Source: Cyclobacteriaceae bacterium (lineage in GTDB: Bacteria > Bacteroidota > Bacteroidia > Cytophagales > Cyclobacteriaceae). From it: 64,000 nt of DNA. This document shows positions 7,996 to 16,656 of this stretch, piece by piece. Made by a program: the position numbers and the translations under genes. The notes under the pieces were generated by a model, which was not told where the DNA came from, ran no database searches, and saw only the letters and a program-made list of their open reading frames with translations. Position 1 is the first letter of the stretch. Every line of letters begins with the position of its first letter. The stretch is taken from positions 1-64,000 of the forward strand of contig JAOUDZ010000017.1 in NCBI GenBank assembly GCA_029858965.1, read 5' to 3'.

Positions 7996-10407
7996 ATGAA
8001 CAAGCATACTATTTTCTTTTTTGCAATCCTGTTTTCCCTGGATTCATACGGCCAGTCTATACGCGGCAAAGTAGTAGAACGCGGCGGTGATGCGATGCCC
8101 TTTGTCAACGTGTTGCTGCTGAATGCCAGTGATTCGAGCTTGATTAAGGGCGCTGTAACGGATACGTTGGGAGTTTATGCGATCGATAACATCGCCTTCG
8201 GTACCTATCTGGTATCCGCCTCCATGATAGGCTATGAGCAGGCCTACCTGCCACCCATTAAGATTACCGCGCAGAACCCGGATTTGAAAGGCGTATCATT
8301 CAACCTCGCAGAGGACAGTAAGCAGTTGCAGGAGGTGGTCATCACAGAAAAGCGGCCGTTTGTGGAACAATACATAGACAAGATGGTCGTGAACGTTGCC
8401 AACAGCATTATCGCAAGCGGATCTACAGCTTTGGAAGTCCTGGAAAAAGCACCCGGTGTAACCGTTGACAGACAAAACAACTCGCTTCAGTTACGTGGCA
8501 AAGCGGGAGTAATTGTTCAAATGGATGGAAAACAGACTTACCTTTCCATGGAAGACCTGGTTACGTTGTTAAGTTCCATGTCCAGCGACAACATCGATCA
8601 GATTGAATTGATCACCAATCCTTCCGCGAAGTACGATGCTGCAGGAAATTCAGGGATTATCAACATCCGATTAAAAAAGAATAATAGTATTGGCACCAAC
8701 GGTTCACTTTCACTGGGGTTAGGGACCGGCCGGTTTGACCGTGAAAGGGGTAGCCTGCAAATCAATCACCGTGCGAAGAAGGTTAACTTTTTTGGCAACT
8801 ACAGTGCAAATCGGGGCGGCAGCTATTTTGATCTGCAAAGCAATCAATCCATTGACAATGGCGAGCAGATAACTTTTACAGACCAGGACACCTATATTCC
8901 CAATTCGCGTTGGGGTCAAAATGCCAAGGCTGGGGTGGATTATTTTATTGGTAAAAATACGACTATAGGCATAGTATGGACCGGGTTTTGGAATGATAAC
9001 GGAGAGGATGGGACAGCACGAAGTGCTTTTAACAAGGGCGATCTCGAGGAGTACCTGGTGGCAAATACCCACAAAACAAGTTCATCCCAGTCTACAAATC
9101 AGGTTGGGAACATTAATTTTCAGCACTTATTTCCGAATGGTGGTGGCCAACTTTCCGCTGATTTTGATATGGGACAATTTTCACGCGACTTCGCAAATAC
9201 ACTAAGCATTGAAACTACCTCTTTGGAGGACCCCGTGCAACCGGTAATGGGCCTGCTGAGCGAAATGCCCTCCTCGGTCAGGATCACAACCGCCAAGCTT
9301 GATTACAACCGTACCGTGTTTTCGAAATGGAAGATGGAAGCCGGCATTAAAAGCGCTTACGTAAAAACTGACAACGATATGTCGTTGAGTAGGGGAGAAA
9401 TTGGTGACCTGATCAGAGACGATGAATTGTCAAACCGTTTTGCTTATACTGAAAAGGTCTATGCGGCCTACACAAGTTTTTCCGGGAAGCTCGGCAATAA
9501 GACCGAAATGCAACTTGGACTCCGTGCAGAGCATACCCATTCTGAAGGCAATTCTATTACCGAAAACAGTATCGTGAAGCGTGATTACCTGAATTTCTTT
9601 CCGAGTTTTTTCCTGTCGCAACACGTATCGAAAGATCATACGCTTACTATTTCGTACAGCTACCGAATTGATCGACCAAACTACCAGGGACTTAATCCCG
9701 CGCGTTGGTATGTTGATCCCTACCTCTACAGTCGGGGGAATCCGTATCTGTTGCCACAGTATACGCATTCTCTTGAGTTGAAGCACGGGTTTAAGGATAA
9801 ACTTTTCACTTCCCTCGGGGCAAGTTTTGTTAATGATTTAGTTTTTTATCTCATTCAGCCGGTGGACAGTATTCGTACAGAACGAACACCACTTAATGTA
9901 GGTAAATCCCAAGCTTACAATCTTACCGTGAGCTTCCCTGTCAAGGTGATGAAGGGATGGAATTTGCAAATGAACTTCATGGGGTTGTACAGTCGATTTG
10001 ACTATAATTATAAGGACAACCCCATCGTCGTAGAGCAGATTTCAGGCAGGTTTAATGGGTCAAACACTTTTGTTTTTTCGCACGGCTGGACGGGAGAATT
10101 AACGGGATGGCTGAGCACACCTTCTGTTCAGGGGCTTGCCCGGGCTCCATGGAGCGGCTCCGTGGATGTTGGTTTGCAAAAGGCACTGGGTTCGAAATTC
10201 AAGGCCAAATTAAGCCTACAAGATGTGTTCCACACAAACTGGTACAAGGGGAAAATTAATGTACCTGGCTTTACGTCTGATTATGTGCTCCGCTTTGATA
10301 CCCGTGTGGTCATGTTAAACCTTACCTATACGTTCGGTAATCAAAAGCTCAAAGCAGCACGTCAGCGCAGATTGGGTTCTGAAGATGAGTCACAACGAAC
10401 CAATTAA
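7996..10407 (+). CDS. TonB-receptor-like outer-membrane beta-barrel protein
   Basis: An 803-aa outer-membrane protein. It has a signal peptide (about 1-19, cleaved near SYGQS), a CarboxypepD_reg-like beta-sandwich (about 22-110, with GKVVERGGDAMPFVNVLL), then a plug-like domain (about 125-225) containing ALEVLEKAPGVTVD and IELITNPSAKYDAAGNSGIINI. The rest is a long barrel of the outer membrane protein beta-barrel family 3 type, ending in an aromatic strand. No SusD partner follows, so it is not a standard SusCD polysaccharide locus. The ligand is unknown. It is a single gene with its own promoter and long leader. Confidence 0.87.
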   Translation: MNKHTIFFFAILFSLDSYGQSIRGKVVERGGDAMPFVNVLLLNASDSSLIKGAVTDTLGVYAIDNIAFGTYLVSASMIGYEQAYLPPIKITAQNPDLKGVSFNLAEDSKQLQEVVITEKRPFVEQYIDKMVVNVANSIIASGSTALEVLEKAPGVTVDRQNNSLQLRGKAGVIVQMDGKQTYLSMEDLVTLLSSMSSDNIDQIELITNPSAKYDAAGNSGIINIRLKKNNSIGTNGSLSLGLGTGRFDRERGSLQINHRAKKVNFFGNYSANRGGSYFDLQSNQSIDNGEQITFTDQDTYIPNSRWGQNAKAGVDYFIGKNTTIGIVWTGFWNDNGEDGTARSAFNKGDLEEYLVANTHKTSSSQSTNQVGNINFQHLFPNGGGQLSADFDMGQFSRDFANTLSIETTSLEDPVQPVMGLLSEMPSSVRITTAKLDYNRTVFSKWKMEAGIKSAYVKTDNDMSLSRGEIGDLIRDDELSNRFAYTEKVYAAYTSFSGKLGNKTEMQLGLRAEHTHSEGNSITENSIVKRDYLNFFPSFFLSQHVSKDHTLTISYSYRIDRPNYQGLNPARWYVDPYLYSRGNPYLLPQYTHSLELKHGFKDKLFTSLGASFVNDLVFYLIQPVDSIRTERTPLNVGKSQAYNLTVSFPVKVMKGWNLQMNFMGLYSRFDYNYKDNPIVVEQISGRFNGSNTFVFSHGWTGELTGWLSTPSVQGLARAPWSGSVDVGLQKALGSKFKAKLSLQDVFHTNWYKGKINVPGFTSDYVLRFDTRVVMLNLTYTFGNQKLKAARQRRLGSEDESQRTN

Positions 10408-10456
10408 GTATTTAGGAGCAGCGTATCGCGTAGGTACCCGCTGAAGATTTGAAAGT

Positions 10457-11224
10457 CTAAATAGCGGCTTCCGTCGCTTCTGCTTTCGCGATCCAGAAAT
10501 TACTGAACCCCTCCCCGATCTGAATAGTCAGCTCTTGTAACGCTAACATTTCAAGGATGGCAAGGAAGTTAAATATTACCCCGATTCGTGTAGGATATGA
10601 TTCAATGAGTTCCGTAAATGAAAGCCTCGGTCGCCTGGTCAGCTCTTCCCGTAAATAATTTTTTTGTTCCTCTACCGTATACGGAAACTGAATAACCTGA
10701 TGGACAGGTTTGTTCTTCTCAGCCTCCTGCCGTTTCAATATTTTTTCAAAGATGGTCATCAACTTGAAAATCGTTACATCCTGAAGTTCTGCTTCCACAT
10801 TGGTTGTTTCCGCAAGAACTCTTAACTCCTTCATCAGGTTGCCACGCTTTTCCTTCATCAACTCCACCTCTTCCAGCTTGTGGAAGTTATCGATAACGGA
10901 TTTGTATTTTTTATATTCAAGCAGGTGCCTTACCAGCTCTTCGCGGGGGTCTATCTCATTGCCCTGGTCATCTAACTGAGGACGGGGCAATAGCATCTTG
11001 GATTTGATCCGCATTAAAGTGGCTGCCACCAGGATAAATTCACTGGCAACCTCAATATTGAGCTGCTCCATCTGCCGGATGTATTCCAGGAAATCGTTGG
11101 TAATTGTCGCAATGGGGATATCGTAGATGTCCAGCTCATCGCGTTCAATGAAAAACAACAAAAGGTCGAAAGGACCTTCAAACAAGGGTAATTTTACCTC
11201 AAAAGTTTCCTGCGTAGTTTCCAT
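10457..11224 (-). CDS. scpA: Segregation and condensation protein A
   Basis: Kleisin subunit of the SMC-ScpAB condensin, bridging SMC heads during chromosome organisation. The N terminus FEGPFDLLLFFIERDELDIYDIPI is diagnostic, and the C-terminal winged-helix region is present. Length is 255 aa from ATG 11224; an in-frame TTG at 11233 would overlap the predicted -7 element, so ATG 11224 is preferred. No scpB or smc is nearby. It is divergent from dxs. Confidence 0.93.
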   Translation of the reverse strand: METTQETFEVKLPLFEGPFDLLLFFIERDELDIYDIPIATITNDFLEYIRQMEQLNIEVASEFILVAATLMRIKSKMLLPRPQLDDQGNEIDPREELVRHLLEYKKYKSVIDNFHKLEEVELMKEKRGNLMKELRVLAETTNVEAELQDVTIFKLMTIFEKILKRQEAEKNKPVHQVIQFPYTVEEQKNYLREELTRRPRLSFTELIESYPTRIGVIFNFLAILEMLALQELTIQIGEGFSNFWIAKAEATEAAI

Positions 11225-11230
11225 GGGCTG

Positions 11231-11238
11231 CAAATTTA
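11231..11238 (-). promoter_or_regulatory. Predicted -7 element for scpA (TAAATTTG)
   Basis: On the minus strand the sequence is TAAATTTG, an exact TAnnTTTG match. Transcription would start close to 11225, almost on the ATG at 11224, implying a leaderless or near-leaderless mRNA. No clear -33 TTTG is present. Confidence 0.4.
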
Positions 11239-11278
11239 TTTATAATCCGGCAAAAAATGCCGACATGTGAGAAATAAC

Positions 11279-11286
11279 TATCTTTG
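11279..11286 (+). promoter_or_regulatory. Predicted -7 element for dxs (TATCTTTG)
   Basis: TATCTTTG at 11279-11286 matches TAnnTTTG exactly. Transcription would start near 11292, giving a leader of about 70 bases before dxs. The -33 region is not a good match. Confidence 0.42.
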
Positions 11287-11363
11287 TTGCCTGTTTGGCG
11301 TTGAAAAGCAATGTAGAACACTTACCTTGAACTCGGTGTTAGAGGTTTTATGAATTGTAAAGC

Positions 11364-13289
11364 ATGCTGATAACTCCTGGAAAACTTTTAGCGGGTGTCA
11401 ATAGCCCGGATGATGTCAAAAAACTCGACCAGGGCCAGTTGGTTCAACTCTGTGATGAACTCCGTCATTTCATAATCGATAATGTTTCTGTATACGGAGG
11501 TCATTTCGGCGCCAGCCTGGGTGTTGTGGAGCTTACTGTAGCCTTACACCATGTTTTTAATACGCCTTACGATCAACTCGTGTGGGATGTAGGGCATCAG
11601 GCTTACGGCCATAAGATTCTAACCGGGAGAAAAGATAACTTCCATACCAACAGACTCTATAAAGGCCTTTCGGGTTTCCCAAAACGCAAGGAGAGCGTGT
11701 ACGATACATTTGGCGTAGGCCATTCTTCAACATCAATTTCTGCCGCGCTGGGAATGGCTTCCGCATCCAAGTATTTAAAAATTGAAGATAAGCAGCACAT
11801 TGCCGTGATAGGCGATGGAGCGCTGACCGGAGGAATGGCCTTTGAAGCGTTAAACCATGCCGGCGTTTCGGATACGAACATCCTGATCATCCTGAATGAT
11901 AATTGCATGGCCATCGACCCCAATGTAGGGGCGCTAAAGGATTACCTGACAGACATCACCACCAGCAAAGCTTACAATAAACTAAAAGACGAAGTCTGGA
12001 ATGTGCTGGGTAAACTTTCCATGTTCGGAAAAAGCGCACAGGAAATTGTGTCAAAAGTCGAGACTGGTATAAAGGCTGCACTACTGAGCCAAAGCAATCT
12101 ATTTGAATCACTGAATCTACGTTATTTTGGACCCGTTGACGGTCATGACGTGAACCACCTGGTTACGGTGCTGCACGATCTTAAACAAATTAAGGGTCCC
12201 AAGATTTTACACTGTGTGACAGTGAAAGGAAAAGGGTATGGCCCTTCCGAAAACGGGAATGCTACAACATGGCATGCGCCTGGTACTTTTGATAAGATCA
12301 CCGGCGAAATTCACAAGAAAGTTTACGATGAGCCACAGGCGCCAAAATATCAGGATGTTTTTGGTCATACCTTGGTAGAGCTGGCGAAATCAAATGCAAA
12401 GATCATGGGCATTACGCCGGCAATGCCTTCCGGTTCATCCATGAACATTATGATGAAAGATATGCCGGATCGTGCCATTGATGTAGGCATTGCGGAACAA
12501 CATGCAGTAACTTTTTCTGCGGGGCTTGCTACCCAGGGCATCATCCCTTTCTGCAATATTTACAGCACATTTATGCAGCGCGCCTATGATCAGGTGATCC
12601 ACGATGTCTGTATTCAGAATCTTCCTGTTAATTTTTGCATGGATCGGGCTGGTTTTTCAGGAGCAGACGGTCCTACACATCATGGTGCATATGATCTAGC
12701 CTTCTTCAGATGTTTGCCCAATATGATTGTGTCCGCTCCCATGAATGAGGCTGAGTTGCGTAACCTGATGTACACAGCCCAGTTGCCAAGGAAAGAGCAG
12801 GCATTTTCTATACGGTATCCGCGGGGCCAGGGCGTCATGCCTCATTGGAGGACGCCAATGGAAGAAATCAAAATTGGTACGGGGCGCAGGTTAAAAGAGG
12901 GAGGTGAATTGGCAATTCTTACTATCGGACATATTGGCAATTATGCCGCTGAGGTATGCGAGCGCCTGGAGAAACTCGGCATAGAAATCGGGCACTACGA
13001 TATGCGTTTTGCTAAACCATTGGATGCGGAAATGCTTCATGAAATATTTTCAACGTACAAGAAAGTGGTGACCGTTGAGGACGGTTGCATTCAAGGTGGA
13101 TTCGGGAGTGCAATTCTTGAGTTCATGGTCGATCATAATTATCATGCAGAAGTGAAACGGTTAGGAATCCCTGATCAGGTTATAGAGCACGGCGAGCAGA
13201 TTGAATTGCACAAAGAATGTGGTTTCGATGCTGATGGAATAGAGCAAGCCGTGGTAGCGATGCTCGAATCCGTTTCAAAAATCTATTAA
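11364..13289 (+). CDS. dxs: 1-deoxy-D-xylulose-5-phosphate synthase
   Basis: First enzyme of the MEP isoprenoid pathway, joining pyruvate and glyceraldehyde 3-phosphate with thiamine diphosphate. The 641-aa length is normal. The thiamine-binding GDG motif appears as VIGDGALTGGMAFEALN with the downstream Asn (ILNDN). The pyrimidine-domain signature DRAGFSGADGPTHHGAYD and the C-terminal transketolase domain are intact. The alpha/beta hydrolase gene starts two bases after its stop, so the pair is co-transcribed. It supplies isoprenoid precursors for quinones and could feed the UbiA-like protein at 43.1 kb. Confidence 0.97.
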   Translation: MLITPGKLLAGVNSPDDVKKLDQGQLVQLCDELRHFIIDNVSVYGGHFGASLGVVELTVALHHVFNTPYDQLVWDVGHQAYGHKILTGRKDNFHTNRLYKGLSGFPKRKESVYDTFGVGHSSTSISAALGMASASKYLKIEDKQHIAVIGDGALTGGMAFEALNHAGVSDTNILIILNDNCMAIDPNVGALKDYLTDITTSKAYNKLKDEVWNVLGKLSMFGKSAQEIVSKVETGIKAALLSQSNLFESLNLRYFGPVDGHDVNHLVTVLHDLKQIKGPKILHCVTVKGKGYGPSENGNATTWHAPGTFDKITGEIHKKVYDEPQAPKYQDVFGHTLVELAKSNAKIMGITPAMPSGSSMNIMMKDMPDRAIDVGIAEQHAVTFSAGLATQGIIPFCNIYSTFMQRAYDQVIHDVCIQNLPVNFCMDRAGFSGADGPTHHGAYDLAFFRCLPNMIVSAPMNEAELRNLMYTAQLPRKEQAFSIRYPRGQGVMPHWRTPMEEIKIGTGRRLKEGGELAILTIGHIGNYAAEVCERLEKLGIEIGHYDMRFAKPLDAEMLHEIFSTYKKVVTVEDGCIQGGFGSAILEFMVDHNYHAEVKRLGIPDQVIEHGEQIELHKECGFDADGIEQAVVAMLESVSKIY

Positions 13290-13291
13290 TC

Positions 13292-14047
13292 TTGAAGCTT
13301 TTTTCCAGGGAGCGTGGTGCGGGCAAAGCGCTCATTTTTATTCATGGGTTCCCCATGCATCAGGCTATTTGGGATGATTTTGGTGAGCGATTTGTAAAAT
13401 CCTACAATGTCATTACCCTGGATCTTCCAGGCTTTGGTAAAAGCCCCATCCTACCATACCCATTTTCAATTGATCAGGTTGCCGGGCAAGTGTTACATTT
13501 TATAAGCGAAAATGAAATTCAGAATAGCGTTGTTGTCGGCCATTCATTAGGCGGTTATGTGGCATTGTCAATGATTGAGAAAAGACCAGATCTTTTTTCG
13601 GGCATTGGGTTATTTCACTCCACGGCATATGCAGATTCTGCTGAAAAGAAGTCGTCGAGGGCAAAGGTCATAGACTTTGTTGAGAAAAACGGCGCCTTGG
13701 CCTTTACCACAAATTTTATTGCCCCGCTTTTTGCAAATCCACAAAACAAATGGATTGAAACGGTCAAAAAAATTGCCGGGCAATCCTCGGAAGCCGCAGT
13801 AATTGGTTACACCCAGGCCATGCGCAGGCGTTATGATCAGACGAAAACATTGAAAAACTTCAAAAAACCTACACTATTTCTGGCAGGGAATCAGGATTTG
13901 GGGATACCAGTTGCATCGATTCACGAGCAGGCAGCGGTATGTCATTACCCGGAAATTCATATTCTTCAGGGGGTGGGGCACATGGCTATGTTTGAAAAAC
14001 CCGAGGAGGCAGCCGCCAGAATTGAGGGTTTTTTGGGTAAAATCTAA
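13292..14047 (+). CDS. Alpha/beta hydrolase
   Basis: A 251-aa cytosolic hydrolase. The oxyanion-hole HG motif (FIHGFPMHQAIWDDF), the nucleophile elbow GHSLGG, an Asp candidate in LAGNQDLGIPV and the His in GVGHMAMFEKPE form a complete catalytic triad set. The substrate is not predictable; BioH/MenH-like esterases share this layout. The start is TTG at 13292, since no ATG or GTG precedes the HG motif at a sensible distance and dxs ends at 13289. Translational coupling to dxs is likely. Confidence 0.85.
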   Translation: MKLFSRERGAGKALIFIHGFPMHQAIWDDFGERFVKSYNVITLDLPGFGKSPILPYPFSIDQVAGQVLHFISENEIQNSVVVGHSLGGYVALSMIEKRPDLFSGIGLFHSTAYADSAEKKSSRAKVIDFVEKNGALAFTTNFIAPLFANPQNKWIETVKKIAGQSSEAAVIGYTQAMRRRYDQTKTLKNFKKPTLFLAGNQDLGIPVASIHEQAAVCHYPEIHILQGVGHMAMFEKPEEAAARIEGFLGKI

Positions 14048-14166
14048 CCCCTTTAGCACCCAAACTTGAGGGGCAACAATGACTTTTTCGTGATTTCTGT
14101 ATTAAATTAGGGCCGTTTATGCGGATTAACTGCTATGACTTTCTAGGTTAAATAGAAACAGCCATA

Positions 14167-14174
14167 TATATTTG
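14167..14174 (+). promoter_or_regulatory. Predicted -7 element (TATATTTG)
   Basis: TATATTTG at 14167-14174 matches TAnnTTTG and would start transcription near 14180, about 27 bases before the ATG at 14207. There is no strong -33 match, but position and spacing to the gene are good. Confidence 0.42.
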
Positions 14175-14206
14175 TTTTTAGGAATATTAACAACCAACCT
14201 GTAACC

Positions 14207-14956
14207 ATGGAAGATATTGTACAAAATTATGACGCATGGAATGCTATGGCGAAAAACATAGCATATGTTGCGTGGGCAATTTCGATTTTGATAATACTGT
14301 ATCACGTTGTTCGCCTGGCGACGATGAGTGACGCAAAGGTAAAGTATGATTATATCAACCGGAGCGAAATCAGAACCCTTTGGATTGCAGCAATCATTCT
14401 TATCGTTGGCTGCTGCTTCTATGCGAATTCAAACATCCAGAAGTTAAACACACTGTGGATTTTTGTATTAGGGTTTACAACTTTCGCCATGGGAATGATC
14501 GTAGCGCTTATCATACAGAACATGCTCAAGTTTTATTATCCGTTCTTTATTGAGAAGAGGTTGAAGGCCCTGCGATATAAGCCGCGGATTTCTCCGAAAA
14601 CCGGTAAAGCAATGAAATTATTAGGGGAGCAGGAAGAAGATGCCTATTTGGACGAGGGTATGCAGGCTGAAGAAAATGTTTTTTCTGTTGACTATGATGT
14701 GTGGAAGGATGAAGAGACCGGATATGTTAAGATTGAAAGATATTCAGGACATCTCCATGCATTGCAGTGTCCTGAGTGTAACTACCAAACCTTTAAGGTT
14801 GTGCGTGAAGAAATTCTGAAACCTGCTTCCGCTCAGGAAGAAGGTCAGTTGCTGAAGCATTTTCAATGCGGATATTGTGGATATAAGGCCAAGAAGAGCG
14901 TAACCCTGAAGATTTCTCAAAAGTTTGAGGAGTCTGCTTCTGCGGCAACAGCATAA
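14207..14956 (+). CDS. Membrane protein with C-terminal zinc ribbon, function unknown
   Basis: A 249-aa protein I do not recognise. Three hydrophobic helices are visible (about residues 18-38, 55-74 and 82-106), followed by a basic stretch (about 116-138), an acidic segment (141-172) and a soluble tail. The tail carries two CxxC pairs, Cys188/Cys191 (CPECNYQTF) and Cys221/Cys224 (CGYCGYK), spaced like a zinc ribbon. The layout suggests a membrane-anchored metal-binding protein with the ribbon in the cytosol; that is inference. It is monocistronic, with its own predicted promoter and terminator. Confidence 0.7.
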   Translation: MEDIVQNYDAWNAMAKNIAYVAWAISILIILYHVVRLATMSDAKVKYDYINRSEIRTLWIAAIILIVGCCFYANSNIQKLNTLWIFVLGFTTFAMGMIVALIIQNMLKFYYPFFIEKRLKALRYKPRISPKTGKAMKLLGEQEEDAYLDEGMQAEENVFSVDYDVWKDEETGYVKIERYSGHLHALQCPECNYQTFKVVREEILKPASAQEEGQLLKHFQCGYCGYKAKKSVTLKISQKFEESASAATA

Positions 14957-14977
14957 CCCTGCCATATAATTTTAGAG

Positions 14978-15014
14978 TAGGCTATTTCAGAATCTGAAAT
15001 AGCCTATTTTGTTT
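14978..15014 (+). terminator. Rho-independent terminator
   Basis: Perfect 13-bp stem TAGGCTATTTCAG / CTGAAATAGCCTA (14978-14990 and 14994-15006) with a 3-base loop AAT, followed by TTTTGTTT. It terminates the zinc-ribbon gene transcript. There is no A tract on the left side, so it is directional. Confidence 0.85.
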
Positions 15015-15073
15015 ACGGGAATTTGCGCTTGCCCGGCTTATCTTTTCACGCAACTTTTTTGACGAACAATAGC

Positions 15074-15493
15074 TTAGTGGGGTACCCGCTCAATGCGCGT
15101 CGCAAAATATCTTGTTTCACCTCGCCATGGGAATATCGCGTAACGTTTAACGAAATACAAATTAACACGCTCACCGCTTAAGGCCACCTCCTGTAATTCA
15201 TTGATAAGATCTTTTTCACTTTTCTCGACAGAAAAATCAAACGACTCAGCGATCGGGCTTGCTCCCTTCAGCGCACCGAAGGTCTCCAGGTTTATCTTCC
15301 CTTCATAGGTTTTGAACAGTACACCCTTTTCACTGATGCGAAGAATTTTTCCTGCCATCACGCCGCTTTCATAGGTGGCCCAGTACATGAAACTGAATAC
15401 GATTATCCCAACGATTAGCGCTGTTGCAATAATAATTTTTATGATCTTTTTAACAGTATGCTTAATTTTTTCTCCAAGCTTTGGTGTGTCCAT
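15074..15493 (-). CDS. Small single-pass membrane protein, Bacteroidetes-conserved
   Basis: A 139-aa protein with a basic amphipathic N terminus (KLGEKIKHTVKK), one transmembrane helix (about 17-37), then a compact soluble domain with EGVMAGK-like ESGVMAGKILRISEKGVLFKTYEG. Proteins of this shape are common in Bacteroidetes and have no established role; some database entries carry an unrelated phosphogluconate dehydrogenase label. The frame extends upstream to 15598, but that part overlaps the neighbour and the ATG at 15493 directly precedes the conserved portion. It is likely the last gene of a serS - nucleoid-associated protein - this gene run. Confidence 0.7.
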   Translation of the reverse strand: MDTPKLGEKIKHTVKKIIKIIIATALIVGIIVFSFMYWATYESGVMAGKILRISEKGVLFKTYEGKINLETFGALKGASPIAESFDFSVEKSEKDLINELQEVALSGERVNLYFVKRYAIFPWRGETRYFATRIERVPH

Positions 15494-15542
15494 ATTGTTT
15501 AGTTGCAGAAAATAAAGATAGTAAGGAATTTGGCATTTGGAA

Positions 15543-16583
15543 CTAAGTTTCTTGATCAAAGTAGATCTTGTAAAAATGCTTGTTCTTTGTTTGATCAAAT
15601 CCTTTTTCGACTAATTCACGGTTACCGTGAATATAGATGTGAAAGTTCTTATCGAGTTTAAGAACACTTTTAAATACGCGCACCTGCCTTTTAACCGCCT
15701 GCGCTGAAATTTCAAAACTATTCACAATATCAGACTCCGACCTCAAGGTACGTTCGTAGTTGCGAAAAGACTCTATGACCGAGGGGTCGGCAAGGACCTT
15801 GACCTCAAACTCATTTTGATCGAATTGGTCATGCGATTTAAAAAAGTTCATGGAACGGTTAAGCAGGTCGATTTTATCAGCTTTGGAAACACTGAACTCC
15901 TCATCCAACTGATCACCCACATATCGTCGGGTAAGATTCATGAAGTTATTAGTGTGGTGATAGGAATCAGACCAAGGCCCTATATTCAGAAAGTCCTGCG
16001 TCCAGAATTGCGCGTCAGACTTATTCGTGTTATCATGGATCAGGATTCGATAGCCTGCCTCCTTATCAACGTCTAATATGAGGCATGCTTTATCAAGTTT
16101 TCGAATGTTTATACCTTCCTCCGCGCTGAGATGAAAAGGGTTGGATTTTCCCTGGAGTTTAATATAGTTTTCTTTATTCTCAGATTTAAAAATCCCAACA
16201 GCATTCTGTGTTCTACCCTCAAGTGTTACCCCTGAAAAAAGAGCTACATACAAATCGCCGGGTTTGATATTAGGATGCTGCGTTGCAGCATGCAGGTGTT
16301 TTGCAATGTTGATTGAATGCTGGTGATGCATCGAATCATCCGCAAAAATTTCGGTAACGAATTGAAATACGGGATTTAATTTGAAGTCATCACCCGAAGA
16401 TGTGAAGCTGTAATACGCAGGCGTACTGAAGTTGCTAAGAAAGTACGTTACAAGAAGTTTCTTCAGCAATTCATCCTCAATTGAGAGGGGGCTGTCAGAT
16501 AACGTTAAGGCCTGGTGGTTGTCACCGTTACCGATAAGGTGGACGGAAACAGCATGAATGATGCTCCGGGACGTGTCTATCAT
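15543..16583 (-). CDS. Nucleoid-associated protein (NdpA/YejK family)
   Basis: A 346-aa protein of the 37-kDa nucleoid-associated family, whose E. coli member YejK binds the nucleoid and topoisomerases. Recognisable features are the N-terminal ...IIHAVSVHLIGN segment, the FFLDD-like core replaced here by LARYFLSNF-type text (LLVTYFLSNFSTPAYYSF), and the central DKACLILDVDKEAGYRILIHDN and FWTQDFLNI stretches. DNA binding is the family expectation, not shown here. It lies 73 bases downstream of serS on the same strand and 49 bases before the small membrane protein, so co-transcription is plausible. Confidence 0.75.
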   Translation of the reverse strand: MIDTSRSIIHAVSVHLIGNGDNHQALTLSDSPLSIEDELLKKLLVTYFLSNFSTPAYYSFTSSGDDFKLNPVFQFVTEIFADDSMHHQHSINIAKHLHAATQHPNIKPGDLYVALFSGVTLEGRTQNAVGIFKSENKENYIKLQGKSNPFHLSAEEGINIRKLDKACLILDVDKEAGYRILIHDNTNKSDAQFWTQDFLNIGPWSDSYHHTNNFMNLTRRYVGDQLDEEFSVSKADKIDLLNRSMNFFKSHDQFDQNEFEVKVLADPSVIESFRNYERTLRSESDIVNSFEISAQAVKRQVRVFKSVLKLDKNFHIYIHGNRELVEKGFDQTKNKHFYKIYFDQET

Positions 16584-16656
16584 ATGATTATTCGTTTAAA
16601 CACTTCCCTGCCTTTTTCTGGGCGGTGCATCTTCTTCTGATCCCTGCTCATTGTGT

